Below are positions 24,801 to 34,127 of a stretch of DNA of 64,000 nucleotides, piece by piece. The DNA comes from Phytopythium helicoides (Eukaryota; Oomycota; Peronosporomycetes; Pythiales; Pythiaceae), in contig JANFNE010000010.1 in assembly GCA_024867545.1 (NCBI GenBank), positions 434,001-498,000 on the forward strand, read 5' to 3'. Under the pieces are notes generated by a model, which was not told the DNA's origin, ran no database searches, and saw only the letters and a program-made list of their open reading frames with translations. Made by a program: the position numbers and the translations under genes. Each line of letters begins with the position of its first letter. The first letter of the stretch is position 1.

Positions 24801-26379
24801 GCGCCTTGGTTTCCTCCGCGCTGTCAATCCACGAACGAATGGGTGTATCTTCACCGATGAGTTCATTCAACACTGTCGCAGCTTTTGGGTGGAGCCGGAT
24901 ACCGCAGTCCTTCGCGAACTGAGAGAGAGTCATACGCTCAACTGCATTGCTCGAATATGAAGCGAAGCCGTGAAATGAGAATCCCCGCTGCTTACTCAGT
25001 GCTTCAGACACGAGCTCGCCAAGCCCATCTGAGGACGCACTGACAGTTTGGAGCCACTCGAAAATGTCTGCAAGACCTTGGATTTGATTTTCCATCCACG
25101 TGGGAATGACAGGACACGTTAAGTGTCCGACGAACGAGGTTCCCGACCACCAGCGGGACATTTTACGAGTGCCCGTTTAGAGAGCACTGAGTCTCCGTAT
25201 CGATCCGTCTGATCTGTAATTGTCTGAGCAGACCGCTTCGAAAACTCCATTGCAACGCAGAGATGATTAATCACCTCATGCATCGAGTGGCAGTCATCGT
25301 TGTGAAGACGAATCGAAAACGGGACTGGGCCATCGCCCTTGTATCTCAACATCATCGCTTCGATCGCTTGGTTGAGAAGGGGACGCTGTGTTTAAACTCC
25401 CGTTGATGGCCCGATAAAATCGGGCGTCGTTCGCTGCTAAATCCGCGGCTGCAGAGCGACGGGCTGCTTCATCATCCTCTGCTGCCTGCTCTGACTGTGT
25501 ATGTATCGGGAGGAACTCGGGTGAAATGTTGCGAGTGAACAGCTCAAACGCTTCCGCGAGCTCGAAGCCGTAGTGCACGCCCAAGAGAACTTGGTACACG
25601 TGATCGACCACTGCGTCAATGACGACAGGAGCAGCATGGCCAATGGGCTTCGGGAGGCGACTCTTCCGCGATCCCGTTTCCGAAGTGTCGGCACCTTGAT
25701 GCTTGGAGCAGAACCCACTTTGTTTCCACGCCTGCACGCCATTCCACGACGTTGGTCACACTCAGATACCAACAGATCGGCGCAAATCACAGTGATACGT
25801 ACATGAGGGTCACCGCAGTCGCAGGAACTTCCAGCAGTTGTGCGCTGAAAGTAGACGTCGTGTCCAGCATGGTCGCTAGAAAATCCAAACGAAACGGTTA
25901 GACCTCATCCGCTCGTATCACACGCTGAGCAAAACCTGCGAACCTGTGCATGAAGCAGTCCTTGCACGTCACGCAGGTTGCGTCTAGCTGGCAGTTACGG
26001 CAGCTGTACGCGATCTCGTCGGCTGTGAATACAGCGCCACAGACGCGCTTCCGTGCGGCTCTCGTGAGCTTGGCGAGGATCTGCGATGGCGACAGGTGCC
26101 TGTCCTTGCCCGTTCCGCAGAGCGCAGTGAGCGCCGCGGTCAGGAACGCGCCGACGTCATGGCGACTTTGGGGCTTGCTGGTGCCCAGCGTCGCCTGCAC
26201 GAGGAAGCGCAGACAGGCGAGGAACTCCTCGTCCTTGGCTGCGCGCCGGCTGCTGCTGCTGCGCGCGCACCTTGGCCTCGTCCTTGGCCGCAGGCCTTGC
26301 CGCCTTTCATCTTCTCCACTTTTTCCACCGCCTTGGGCTTGGCTGGCGCGTTCGCCTTCTTCCCGCGCAGCGCCACCAT
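18880..26379 (-). CDS. UBR1/UBR2-type E3 ubiquitin ligase (N-recognin)
   Basis: Large multi-exon gene for an N-degron pathway ligase. From the ATG at 26379 a Lys/Ala-rich start leads to the UBR box (about 26070-25800): RVCGAVFTADEIAYSCRNC, CVTCKDCF, and after an intron DHAGHDVYF and SSCDCGDP, which bind basic N-terminal residues. A ClpS-like module follows (about 25345-25290): PVPFSIRLHNDDCHSMHEV, for bulky hydrophobic N-termini. The long middle region runs to about 22000. The RING-H2 is split by an acidic low-complexity insert: KCILCHDSHEAGQ (about 21930), then CGLHIRTCQHAVHIDCLERY (about 21120) and FLCPLCKTL (about 20965). The C-terminal UBR cap contains CDRCGKTPSDPGICLVCG (about 19270) and a closing PSPYVDAHGEEDVGLQRG. 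A one-base shift near 19085-19135, and one or two near 26220-26290, are needed. Introns are visible near 20285, 23880-23970, 24090-24150 and 25870. Confidence 0.88.
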
Positions 26380-26876
26380 GGTTCTCGCGCCTGGCTGGTT
26401 GGTTGCCGCTTGCCGGGGCTCTACTGCTCCGATTCGACCCGGAGAAACGCCAATTGACCCGCGCTGCGTGTCACCAGCGCCCACAGCTGCACCGCCGAGC
26501 CGTCCGAGTCGCCGCCGCCGCCGAAAAGAGCCACAAGCCGCGCCGGATCGCTCGCGCCGCCACCGCGCTCCGTTCCGCCCTTTGTCTCTTTCCTTCGCGA
26601 CGGCAGCAAGATAGCGCTAACTCGATCTTCCCGGTAGTCATTTACGTAATATGTTGGCTACCTCGTAGTCATTTCCTTCTGCGACGTGCTATCTCGCTTC
26701 CAAGTGTGTTTTTCGTGTGGGCCACAGGAAACAAACTGTATGAGGGAATGTATGCCGCACTGAACCGAGCCAAAGGCCGCGACGCCAATGACGCCAGCTT
26801 CTGTTGATACATACATTCTCCCATACGTTTGGAATCGTGTGGGCCACATGAATAATTGTTGACCCCACCAGCGACA
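26380..26876. promoter_or_regulatory. Divergent promoter region between UBR ligase and phosphomevalonate kinase
   Basis: The two flanking genes point away from each other, so both promoters should lie here. An imperfect inverted pair is visible: cgtgtgggccaca near 26714 and again near 26836, together with tacatacattctcccatac opposite gtatgagggaatgtatg (about 26738-26829). This makes a possible stem or a small non-autonomous repeat. No gene is seen. Confidence 0.4.
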
Positions 26877-29137
26877 ATGCCAGTGGCGTCAGCAGCAGCC
26901 ATGACGCAGCGAGCGCTGCGTGTGTCGGCGCCGGGCAAGGCGCTCGTCACCGGCGGCTACCTGGTGCTGGACGAGCGCTTCGCGGGGCTCGTGCTGTCCA
27001 CGTCCGCCAGGTTCTACGCGCAGATTGCGGCTGTGGCGTCGGTGGGAGCGAGTGGCAATGCTGTCGGTCAATGCGCAGCATCAATGGAGCTGATCACGCC
27101 GGTGGCCTTTTGGGTGATGCGAGCAGTCTGCAGAGCAACGAGGGCGAGGTGGAGGCCGACTGTTTCCGATTGCAATTGAGAGCGCGCAGTACGACCAGCG
27201 CTTGCTTGGGTGGATCGTGCGGCGTGGGGACGCGTTGGCGCTGGAGCTCGAGTGCGTAGGACGTGGTTGTCTCGACGGACGTTGCTGCCAAAAAGCCAAC
27301 TGGATTTACTGCAATACCACAGTGACGCGTCAGGATCGCAACGCATACATTGAAGAGACGATGCTGTGTGCGCTGAATGGGATTGCTGGGCTTGAAACGC
27401 GCGGCATCCATACTACTTTCCAAGACGTCGTCGAAGCTTCACAGGGCATTGAAATTACTCTGCAAGCCGACAACGATTTTTACTCTCAAGTTCAACGGGT
27501 GAGCAATGAGAACGAATGACTAGGTTGCTAGCATTGCGGCTTACGTGTCCTTCAATGGTGCCGCACAGTTGCAAGAAAGTGGTCTCGAGCTTACCCAAGA
27601 GAACCTGCGAACACTACCAAAGTTTCTTCCGCCTGCTGCCACGAGTGAGTATTGGGGGTTCACACTCACGATTCTTTGTAGTCTTACTCGACTAAACATG
27701 TGAAATAGAGGACGACTCGGGCAAGCATCATGTCGCCAAGACTGGAATGGGCAGCTCGGCAGCGCTTGTGACGTCGCTCGTAGCAGCGTTGGTCTCGTTC
27801 TTCGCCCCATCGATTAAATTTGAAGAAGACGAAGGTCACTTGCAACTCGTTCACCACTTAGCACAGCTGGCACACTGCTACATTCAGAGAAAGGTTTGTC
27901 GCGATTAGTATCGTGTATTGATTTGAAGCTCCGAGTTCTAACTCCCAGCATCAGATCGGAAGTGGATTTGATGTTGCAGCCGCATGCTTTGGGTCTCAGC
28001 GGTACCGACGATTTCCATCCTCGATTCTTGGCAAATTCACAACCCCTTCATCACTGGTGCCGACTGAGATCGCGGCATGCATCACAAACCACACAACATG
28101 GGACATTGAGAACCGGACGGTAGGTGTGAGCGAGCAATTGACGATACCATTGGAGATGAAGTTGATCTTTCGTTGGCTCCTGGGTATGCAGAAACCATTT
28201 TCTCTTCCGCGCGGACTGCATTTGATGATGGGCGACGTTTTCTCGGGCTCAGCGACTGTATCCATGGTTCGCAAAGTACGTTGCGTGATGCTTGCTGTGA
28301 CGGATGGTTACCAGATAATTAAACTTTAATTCGGATCAGGTACTTGCGTGGCAAAAAGCTCAACCACATGAATCGGGTGCTTTGATTAGTAGCTTGAACG
28401 ACAGCAACAAAGAAGTTGAAGAGGCGCTGAGCCAACTCAACACAATTTTGTCGAGTTACAGCGTCGAGGAAGCCACTAGTACACTGGAACAACTGCGAGG
28501 ACAGCGGCATGACTCGGTGCGTTTCCAGCGCTTTGCGATACACCAGGCTGTTATCACTGACTCGTCGGGATTTCAGTGGATTAGCTCAGCCGAAACGCTC
28601 GGCTCAGCTCTACTTCGAGTTCGATCGGCATACCTTCGAGTGCGGCAGCATATGCGGTATGATGCCGATAACTTGGTCTTGAACGGCTAAAGTCTCCTCA
28701 CTTTTCGTTTTTTGACGTGATCGATCAGGGAAATGGGTCAGCAGGCAGGAGTTCCTATCGAGCCAGAAGAGCAAACCGAGCTTCTTGATGCCACGATGGC
28801 GCTCCCTGGAGTCTTGATGACAGGAGTCCCAGGCGGTGAGTGCTCACTATACTGGAATAACTGTTCATGTAAGAGCTGACTCCGATGCGGTCTAGCTGGC
28901 GGATACGATGCAATCTTCGTCGTCGGGGTTCACAAGCACGTTCTCCGTGACGTCGAGAAGCTCTGGGTGTCGTGGTCGACAACCCATCCCGACTCAATGT
29001 ACGTGACGCGATGTCTGCACTGGTGATGACGCAGGTTCTGACGACCCGCGCGTTCATGCAGCATCTGTCCACTCCTCTGCGATGTCGACGGAGACAGCAG
29101 GCGCTCTGGCGTCCGCCTCGAGTTGTTCTCCGAGTGA
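26877..29137 (+). CDS. ERG8: Phosphomevalonate kinase
   Basis: GHMP-family kinase turning 5-phosphomevalonate into 5-diphosphomevalonate in the isoprenoid/sterol precursor pathway. The N-terminus has the family signature APGKALVTGGYLVLDE (about 26925-26985). Then come IAIESAQYDQRLLGW (about 27167-27215) and AYIEETMLCALNGIAGLE, and the GHMP phosphate loop KTGMGSSAALVTSLVAAL (about 27745). After an intron are GSGFDVAAACFGSQRY (about 27960) and LMMGDVFSGSATVSMV (about 28225). The last part has PGVLMTGVPGAGGYDAIFVV (about 28810-28925), with an intron after the first Gly, and a short last exon ending LELFSE at 29137. At least one frame adjustment is needed near 27080-27170. Introns of 55-80 bases explain the others. 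The ATG at 26877 is used; an upstream TTG is ignored. Confidence 0.88.
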
Positions 29138-29343
29138 ATCCTGCAGCGTCGAGAAGTAGATAGAGCTGTAATCAACGCATTGGGGCGTCATCTCGCTCGT
29201 GATTCTCGTGATGACGCTGGAAGTTCAAGTGATTTGTCCTTCACTTCAACGTGTCTTTCCCATCGGAGTGACCAGGCGCCCTCGAAACAGCGACACCTCG
29301 ACCTACCAAACCGAACCAGTCGGCCTTCAGATCCTGGCGGAAC

Positions 29344-30809
29344 ATGGCGCCGCAGAAGCGCAAGCGCGAGCCCTCTGGCGACGCAGCCGAGCCCTCGAGC
29401 GCCTCGCCACGGGGGCCGACGAGGCGGCCAGCGCGTCGACGGAGGCGCCGGCGCGTCGGCGGAGTCTGCGGCGCGGCCGGCGCTGCGGTTCGCGAGCGAG
29501 TCGTGGACGGGGATGAAGCCCACGAACGAGGACCGCACGGCGCTGGGCGAGGCCGCGGGCGCGCTGGGGCCGGCGTTCGCGGTCTACGACGGCCACGGCG
29601 GCACCTTCTCGGCTGACTTCCTGGTGCGCAACCTGCTCAAGGGCGTGACAGCGAGCGTCCGGCAGGTCGTGGGCGAGCGCTCGCTGCTCGAGCTGGACGC
29701 CAGTCGGGAGCGGTCGCGGACCGAGGCGGCGAGGCGGCAGGACATTCTTCGGCAGATCGACTTTGTGGACGAGCAGCTGGCGCAGACCTGCGCAGCTGAT
29801 TGAGGCGCAGGACGAGGACAGCGAGGACACGGGCGAAGCGCTGGCGCTCAAGACGCAGCTTGAGACTGTGCGCAGCGACTTGGAGAGCGAGTGCCAGCAG
29901 ATTCTGGACGAGGAGAAGGAGCGGAGAGAGCAGCGGCGCAAGTGGTACGAGGACTTTGACGAGAGCATCCAGCAGGGCATCGTGGACGCGTTCAAGCGCG
30001 CGGACGAGCAGATCCTGAGGAAGAACATGTCGCGCGACGGCTCCACGGCGCTCGTGGCGTGGTTCATTGGAGAGGGCTCTGGGCAGCGTATTGACCAGGA
30101 AGACGCGCTCGAGTTTGTCCCTACAGAACTCTATGTGGCGAACCTCGGCGACTGCCGCGCGATACTTGGTCGCCGAGGAGGTGCTGTCGTGCGCCTCTCC
30201 TGCGACCACAAGCCAGGATAGACCTGATGAAAGGAAGCGTATAGAGCACGCAGGCGGGTGTGTGGGCGTATTTTCTGGCACCCCTCGCGTCTTCTCGGCT
30301 GCTGCAGCAGGATTGGCTCTACAAGGCGAGTTGTCCACTTTCCTTGCCGTGTCGAGGGCGTTTGGCGATCGCTCGCTCAAGATCCCGACCGCATTAGTGT
30401 CGTGCGAGCCGGAGATACGCAGATACAGGCTCCAGCCGGAGGATTCTTTCGTTCTGTTGGCGTGTGACGGCATTTGGGACGTCTTGAGCGATGAAGAAGC
30501 GGCGCTCATAGCCATGGAGCGGTTGAGCGACCCAAAGCTGCAGCGGATGCTGTAGTCAAGGCGGCGTACTTGAGGGGGAAGCGCAGATAACCTGACAGCG
30601 ACCGTGATCAAGATCTGCAATTTGAGTGAGGTTTCGTCAGTGGTGGGTTCTCCTGAAGAAGTTGATGGATCAATGCCATCCCGCGTGTCATCACTGAGCG
30701 ATGAAGGATCGCGAGGAGGGATCGATCACAGCCAAAAAGAGTCAAGATAGGCAGTGCCGATGCCGTCGCACACGACGATGGTGACGAAATCGACATGTTC
30801 AACCTATAG
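29344..30809 (+). CDS. PP2C-type Ser/Thr protein phosphatase (several frameshifts)
   Basis: Metal-dependent (PPM) phosphatase. Starting at the ATG in [12 protein letters not shown], the motifs run in order: [21 protein letters not shown] (metal-binding Asp/Gly, about 29583), [10 protein letters not shown] (about 30038), [12 protein letters not shown] (about 30140), [23 protein letters not shown] (about 30328), [16 protein letters not shown] (about 30460) and [10 protein letters not shown] (about 30588). An unusual charged coiled-coil-like insert of about 90 residues (about 29730-29990) lies between DGHGG and GSTA. One-base breaks are needed near 29410, 29790, 30220, 30540, 30580 and 30745. 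The stop is at 30750, or at 30809 if the last shift is real (ending DEIDMFNL). Substrate unknown. Confidence 0.82.
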
Positions 30810-31106
30810 TTCGCGCGTCACTCAACCGCTGCAATGAGTTGTCGTTGGAGGAGGTTCTGCAGTCGATAGAGCAGTTACACTATTCAGAGGACTTGCACAA
30901 TACAGATTCATATTCGACCGCTCTCACCTTCGCCACTTCATCCATGTTTGTTCGATCGTATACGCGAAGTCGAAGTGGTGGTGGCATTGGGTTGCCGTCG
31001 GTGGCTTGACGTGTCGCTCTGGGTGCGACGAGCAGCCTGGCGTTTGCGCTGATCATTGACTCGCTGTTGGTCCACGTACAGCTCGGCCTCTACCACGATG
31101 TCAACG
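30810..31106. other. Unassigned stretch after PP2C
   Basis: A plus-strand frame here reads as plausible protein (ELSLEEVLQSIEQLHYSED, about 30840-30900) and a minus-strand one also has some coding look. Neither has a start, a stop context or a domain that would support a call. It may be a continuation of the PP2C gene after a further indel, or a 3' UTR. Confidence 0.25.
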
Positions 31107-31623
31107 TCACCACTGTGAGCTCACATCACTCTGTTCGTTTCCCTTCTTCGGCCCACCGATCCTAGGAACGAATTGCTCGCGGTTGATGACAAGTGCTCGC
31201 TGGTTGAATGCCTGCTTGGACCCAAACGGCTGTGTGATCTGCAGCCTGGTACTTGCCCGCTGGCAAGTGGTCCCGCAACGCTCGCACTGCGCGATCGAAC
31301 TGCCATCGAGCGATTGGGTTAGTGCGCAAGGGATCCACGAGCACGGTTTCGGCTGAGCAGACCTCGACTTCGATCCCTCCTTGGCGCGCGACACGGTTTC
31401 CCTCAAGCCTGTAGATGTGAAAGGCCGAGAACAGGAGCGCGACTGCCAGGACTGCCGACGTATTATCACGTGAGCCGGCGAAAGCCTCGATGGACGAGTT
31501 GTGGACGCACCGAGCGCGTGCTTCTTGATTCCCGTCGATCATCTCAGCTCCAAATGCGTCCCAATAATGGGCGGTTATTGGCGATTTGGCTCCTCCAGCG
31601 ACAACATGGGCGTTGATGGTCAA
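31107..31623 (-). CDS. Hypothetical protein with one probable membrane segment
   Basis: Minus-strand frame from the ATG at 31623 with protein-like composition. It has a Gly/Ala-rich start, a single hydrophobic segment TSAVLAVALLFSAFHIYRL (about 31460-31400), then a charged C-terminal part. The frame appears to shift near 31240-31260, after which FGSKQAFNQRALVINREQF continues to a stop at 31107. I do not recognise the family. It starts only 30 bases after the stop of the endosulfine-like gene on the same strand, so it could be a later exon of that transcript instead. Confidence 0.35.
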
Positions 31624-31652
31624 GGCGATGACTCTATTAGGTTACAAGGCAT

Positions 31653-32231
31653 TTAGGAAGGATCTCGCACGGCACGAGGGGTTTCTGTTGCGTCTACGCC
31701 TGCGTCGCGTAGCGAGCTTCTGTGTTGGCGTTTGCAGGGCCAGTGAGGCCTGTGCACGTTTTGAAGGCATGGCGTTCTAGCAGCAGGTGTGCGACGCTGC
31801 CGTGCTTTGCTGTCGGAAGAGCTCGCTGCTGTGCTCGGCTTGTGGGCTTCCTGCAGCTCCAAGGCCCAGTCGGCCGAATCGAAGCGCTGTAGTCGAAGGC
31901 GTCGCACGCGCTGGCGAGGGAAGGCGTGGCACTGCTTGGCGCCGAGATGGCAGTGCTCCGGCTCGGGCTCGATCTCGATGTCACTGGCGGTGGCACATCC
32001 TGCTGGAACGAAGCGACTAGCCTGGGCCTCGATCGATTTCTTGGCTAGCGCCTTCTGCAGCCGGTCGCCGAGGACGAAGTCGGCCGAGTCGAAGCGCTGG
32101 CGAGCCGCTCGGTGGCGGTGCAGGATGGCGGAGGCAGCATTGCGCTGACAGCTGCCAGCCTCTGCGTCTGTCGACGTTGAAGTGGAGCTGCGGATGGCGG
32201 CCGAGTCCTGTGCGGATGTGGAGCGGGCCAT
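31653..32231 (-). CDS. Endosulfine-like protein with two FDSxD motifs
   Basis: A 192-residue protein from the ATG at 32231. It contains two copies of the short core that defines the endosulfine/ARPP19/Igo family: RQRFDSADFVLGDRLQKA (about 32100-32047) and LQRFDSADWALELQEA (about 31885-31838). In animals and yeast the FDSGDY core, phosphorylated on its Ser by Greatwall kinase, blocks PP2A-B55. Plant members, as I recall them, carry FDSADW followed by AL, very like the second copy here. The rest is low complexity (Ser/Thr at the N-terminus, Gln/Arg/Ala between). Two motifs in one chain are unusual, since the family normally has one. The longer frame reaches 32516 without domain content. PP2A inhibition is inferred from the motif only. 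Confidence 0.55.
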   Translation of the reverse strand: MARSTSAQDSAAIRSSTSTSTDAEAGSCQRNAASAILHRHRAARQRFDSADFVLGDRLQKALAKKSIEAQASRFVPAGCATASDIEIEPEPEHCHLGAKQCHAFPRQRVRRLRLQRFDSADWALELQEAHKPSTAASSSDSKARQRRTPAARTPCLQNVHRPHWPCKRQHRSSLRDAGVDATETPRAVRDPS

Positions 32232-32652
32232 GCTGGTCTTGAGGTTGGTCGCAGTAGTCTCTGCTGCTACTACTGGTCGGTGCAGGTGCTGCGGCGGGGG
32301 AAAGGCTGGCAATGAGCGCCTCGCCACGCCGCGACTCGCGGGAGGAGCCGCCGAGAGGACGAGTCGACGTGGCCGCGTCGTCACCGCCTGGGTCCAAGGG
32401 CAGCTGAGACTCGGGAGGCGCCGCGCTGCTGGCCGCTCGGCCAGTGTCTCCACGCGCCAAGCGACAGGTGCGTCACCAGCATTCAGCATCGACCGGCGGA
32501 TGTGCTCTTGGCGCATGTGGCAACGGTTCGTATCACGGCATACAAAGCGCGAGTCGGCCCCGCGATCTTACCGTGCCAAAGGTCGCTTCTTCAGCAAATC
32601 ACACAAAAACTGACTAGTTCAAAAGTTCAGCTTGACGAGATTTAATACGTTT
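32232..32652. other. Intergenic region
   Basis: Upstream of the endosulfine-like gene. The part up to about 32516 is GC-rich and stays open in the same frame as that gene. The remainder shows no recognisable feature. Confidence 0.4.
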
Positions 32653-32940
32653 CTATTGGATAAAATGCGGCGCTAAAATGTCGGAGTGGACGAAAATGCG
32701 TTCTGGTGCGAGCTTTCCGAGCTTGAAACCGCAGGAAATCCCGGCGATGGATGATGGTCCAACGGCTCCGTTCCGAGCAGGTGCTTGGCGCAGCTCAGGT
32801 GGCGACGGATTGATCGTGCAATAGGCTCCACATGCGAGGGCAATCATGAAAGCAGGGAGATACAGTAGGCTGCGACGAGCACGGCTTCGTTTCGCAAGGA
32901 CCATCCGGATGGGCAGGTATTCCAGGACGCATCGTAGCAT
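32653..32940 (-). CDS. Small hypothetical protein with a hydrophobic segment
   Basis: A 95-residue frame, MLRCVLEYLPIRMVLAKRSR and onward, with basic residues followed by one hydrophobic stretch LLYLPAFMIALACGAYC. This suggests a small membrane or mitochondrial inner-membrane protein. No family is recognised. Composition looks coding, but there is no independent support. Confidence 0.35.
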   Translation of the reverse strand: MLRCVLEYLPIRMVLAKRSRARRSLLYLPAFMIALACGAYCTINPSPPELRQAPARNGAVGPSSIAGISCGFKLGKLAPERIFVHSDILAPHFIQ

Positions 32941-33096
32941 TGATCGAAGGGATCCACTCTTGATGCATCTCTCACGTCAGTCGGAACACCACTGTGAGTG
33001 TCACATCGTGTTGCTTGATCGCCGCTCGACATCCTGATCTGATCAAGACAGCGTGGAGCAGCGTGGAGAGCCGGCAGCCAACGGTCAACGCCCGAT

Positions 33097-33966
33097 TCAC
33101 AGCTTGTCTACGTACGAGCCGTCCTCGGTCGCCACCTTGACCTGGTTGCCAACCTCGATGAAGAGCGGCACCTTGACCACGGCGCCATTCTCGAGCGTCG
33201 CGTCCTTGAGGCTGAGCGCCGAGTCGGCAACGCCCTTGGGCGTCGTCTTGGTGACCGCGAGCGTCACGTGCTCGGGCATGTTGGCCCACAGCACCTGGCT
33301 GTCGACAATCTGCAGCGAGAGCGTCATGCCCTCGAGCAAAAAGTCGAGCTGCCGGTCCGAGAACAGGTCGCGCGGGATCTCCATCTTGAAGTGTTGCACA
33401 CGCACGCAAGGAGTGAGTCATCGTCAAGTCATCACGAGTGCTCAGGAAGGAGCGACGCCTGCCACCCTACCTGCTCGAACGACGTGTTGTGCATGAGGAC
33501 GAGGTTGTCTCCGTCGTGGTACAGGAACTGGAAGAACTGGTCGGGTCCCCAGCGGCGCCTTGGCCACGCTCTCGGCCGCGCGGAAGCGCCGGTTGATCTT
33601 GCTGCCCGTCTTGATCTCCTTGAGCTCCGCCTGCTCACCATCCTCCATCAGAGTTCCGTTTCCACGTCTCCTGCTCGCCAACTCCTTGCGTAGAGCACAG
33701 CACCTGAACGTAGGCGCCGCCCTTGCCCGGCTTGACGTGCTGCGTCTTGCCGACGCGGTAGATGCGGCCCTCAATATCGAGAGCCATGCCCGTGCGCACC
33801 TGGTTGCCTGTTCGCCTCCCATTTCGTCAATTCTGAAGCTCCAGACGCGCGAAAACAACGCCAGTAGCGCACCGTTGATGGTCGCGAAGCGCGCCTGGAA
33901 GCCCAGCGCCATCGGGTGCGCCGCGGCGCCTGCACGCGCCACCTTGCCCAGCACTCGTCGCAGCAT
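33097..33966 (-). CDS. Elongation factor P family protein, probably mitochondrial
   Basis: EF-P relieves ribosomes stalled at proline runs. From the ATG at 33966 the N-terminus (MLRRVLGKVARAGAAAHPM and following, basic with no acidic residues) looks like a mitochondrial targeting peptide. The KOW-like first domain follows after an intron: MALDIEGRIYRVGKTQHVKP then GKGGAYVQV, with Lys at the usual modification loop (about 33785-33710). Then come ELKEIKTGSKINRRFRAAE and QFFQFLYHDGDNLVLMHN (about 33550-33490). The last exon has HFKMEIPRDLF, FLLEGMTLSLQ, PEHVTLAVTKTTPKG and the C-terminal VPLFIEVGNQVKVATEDGSY. Small frame adjustments are needed near 33560-33690. Organellar placement is inferred from the presequence. 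Confidence 0.85.
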
Positions 33967-34127
33967 GGTCCCCTCGGTCAATGAGCTTGTGGTGATAGTT
34001 GCCTCAGCTATCTAAAGCCCTGATTGGATGAAAACTCTCAACTACAGCAACCTGATTTGCTGAAATTCGATTGTTCGGAGCTTCAATAGAGCGAACCCAA
34101 ATCAACACGTCGAGAAAGGCCGGTGCG
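33967..34127. promoter_or_regulatory. Short bidirectional promoter (EF-P / spastin)
   Basis: Only 161 bases separate the start codons of the divergent EF-P and spastin genes, so both promoters must be here or overlap the genes. No specific element recognised. Confidence 0.45.
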
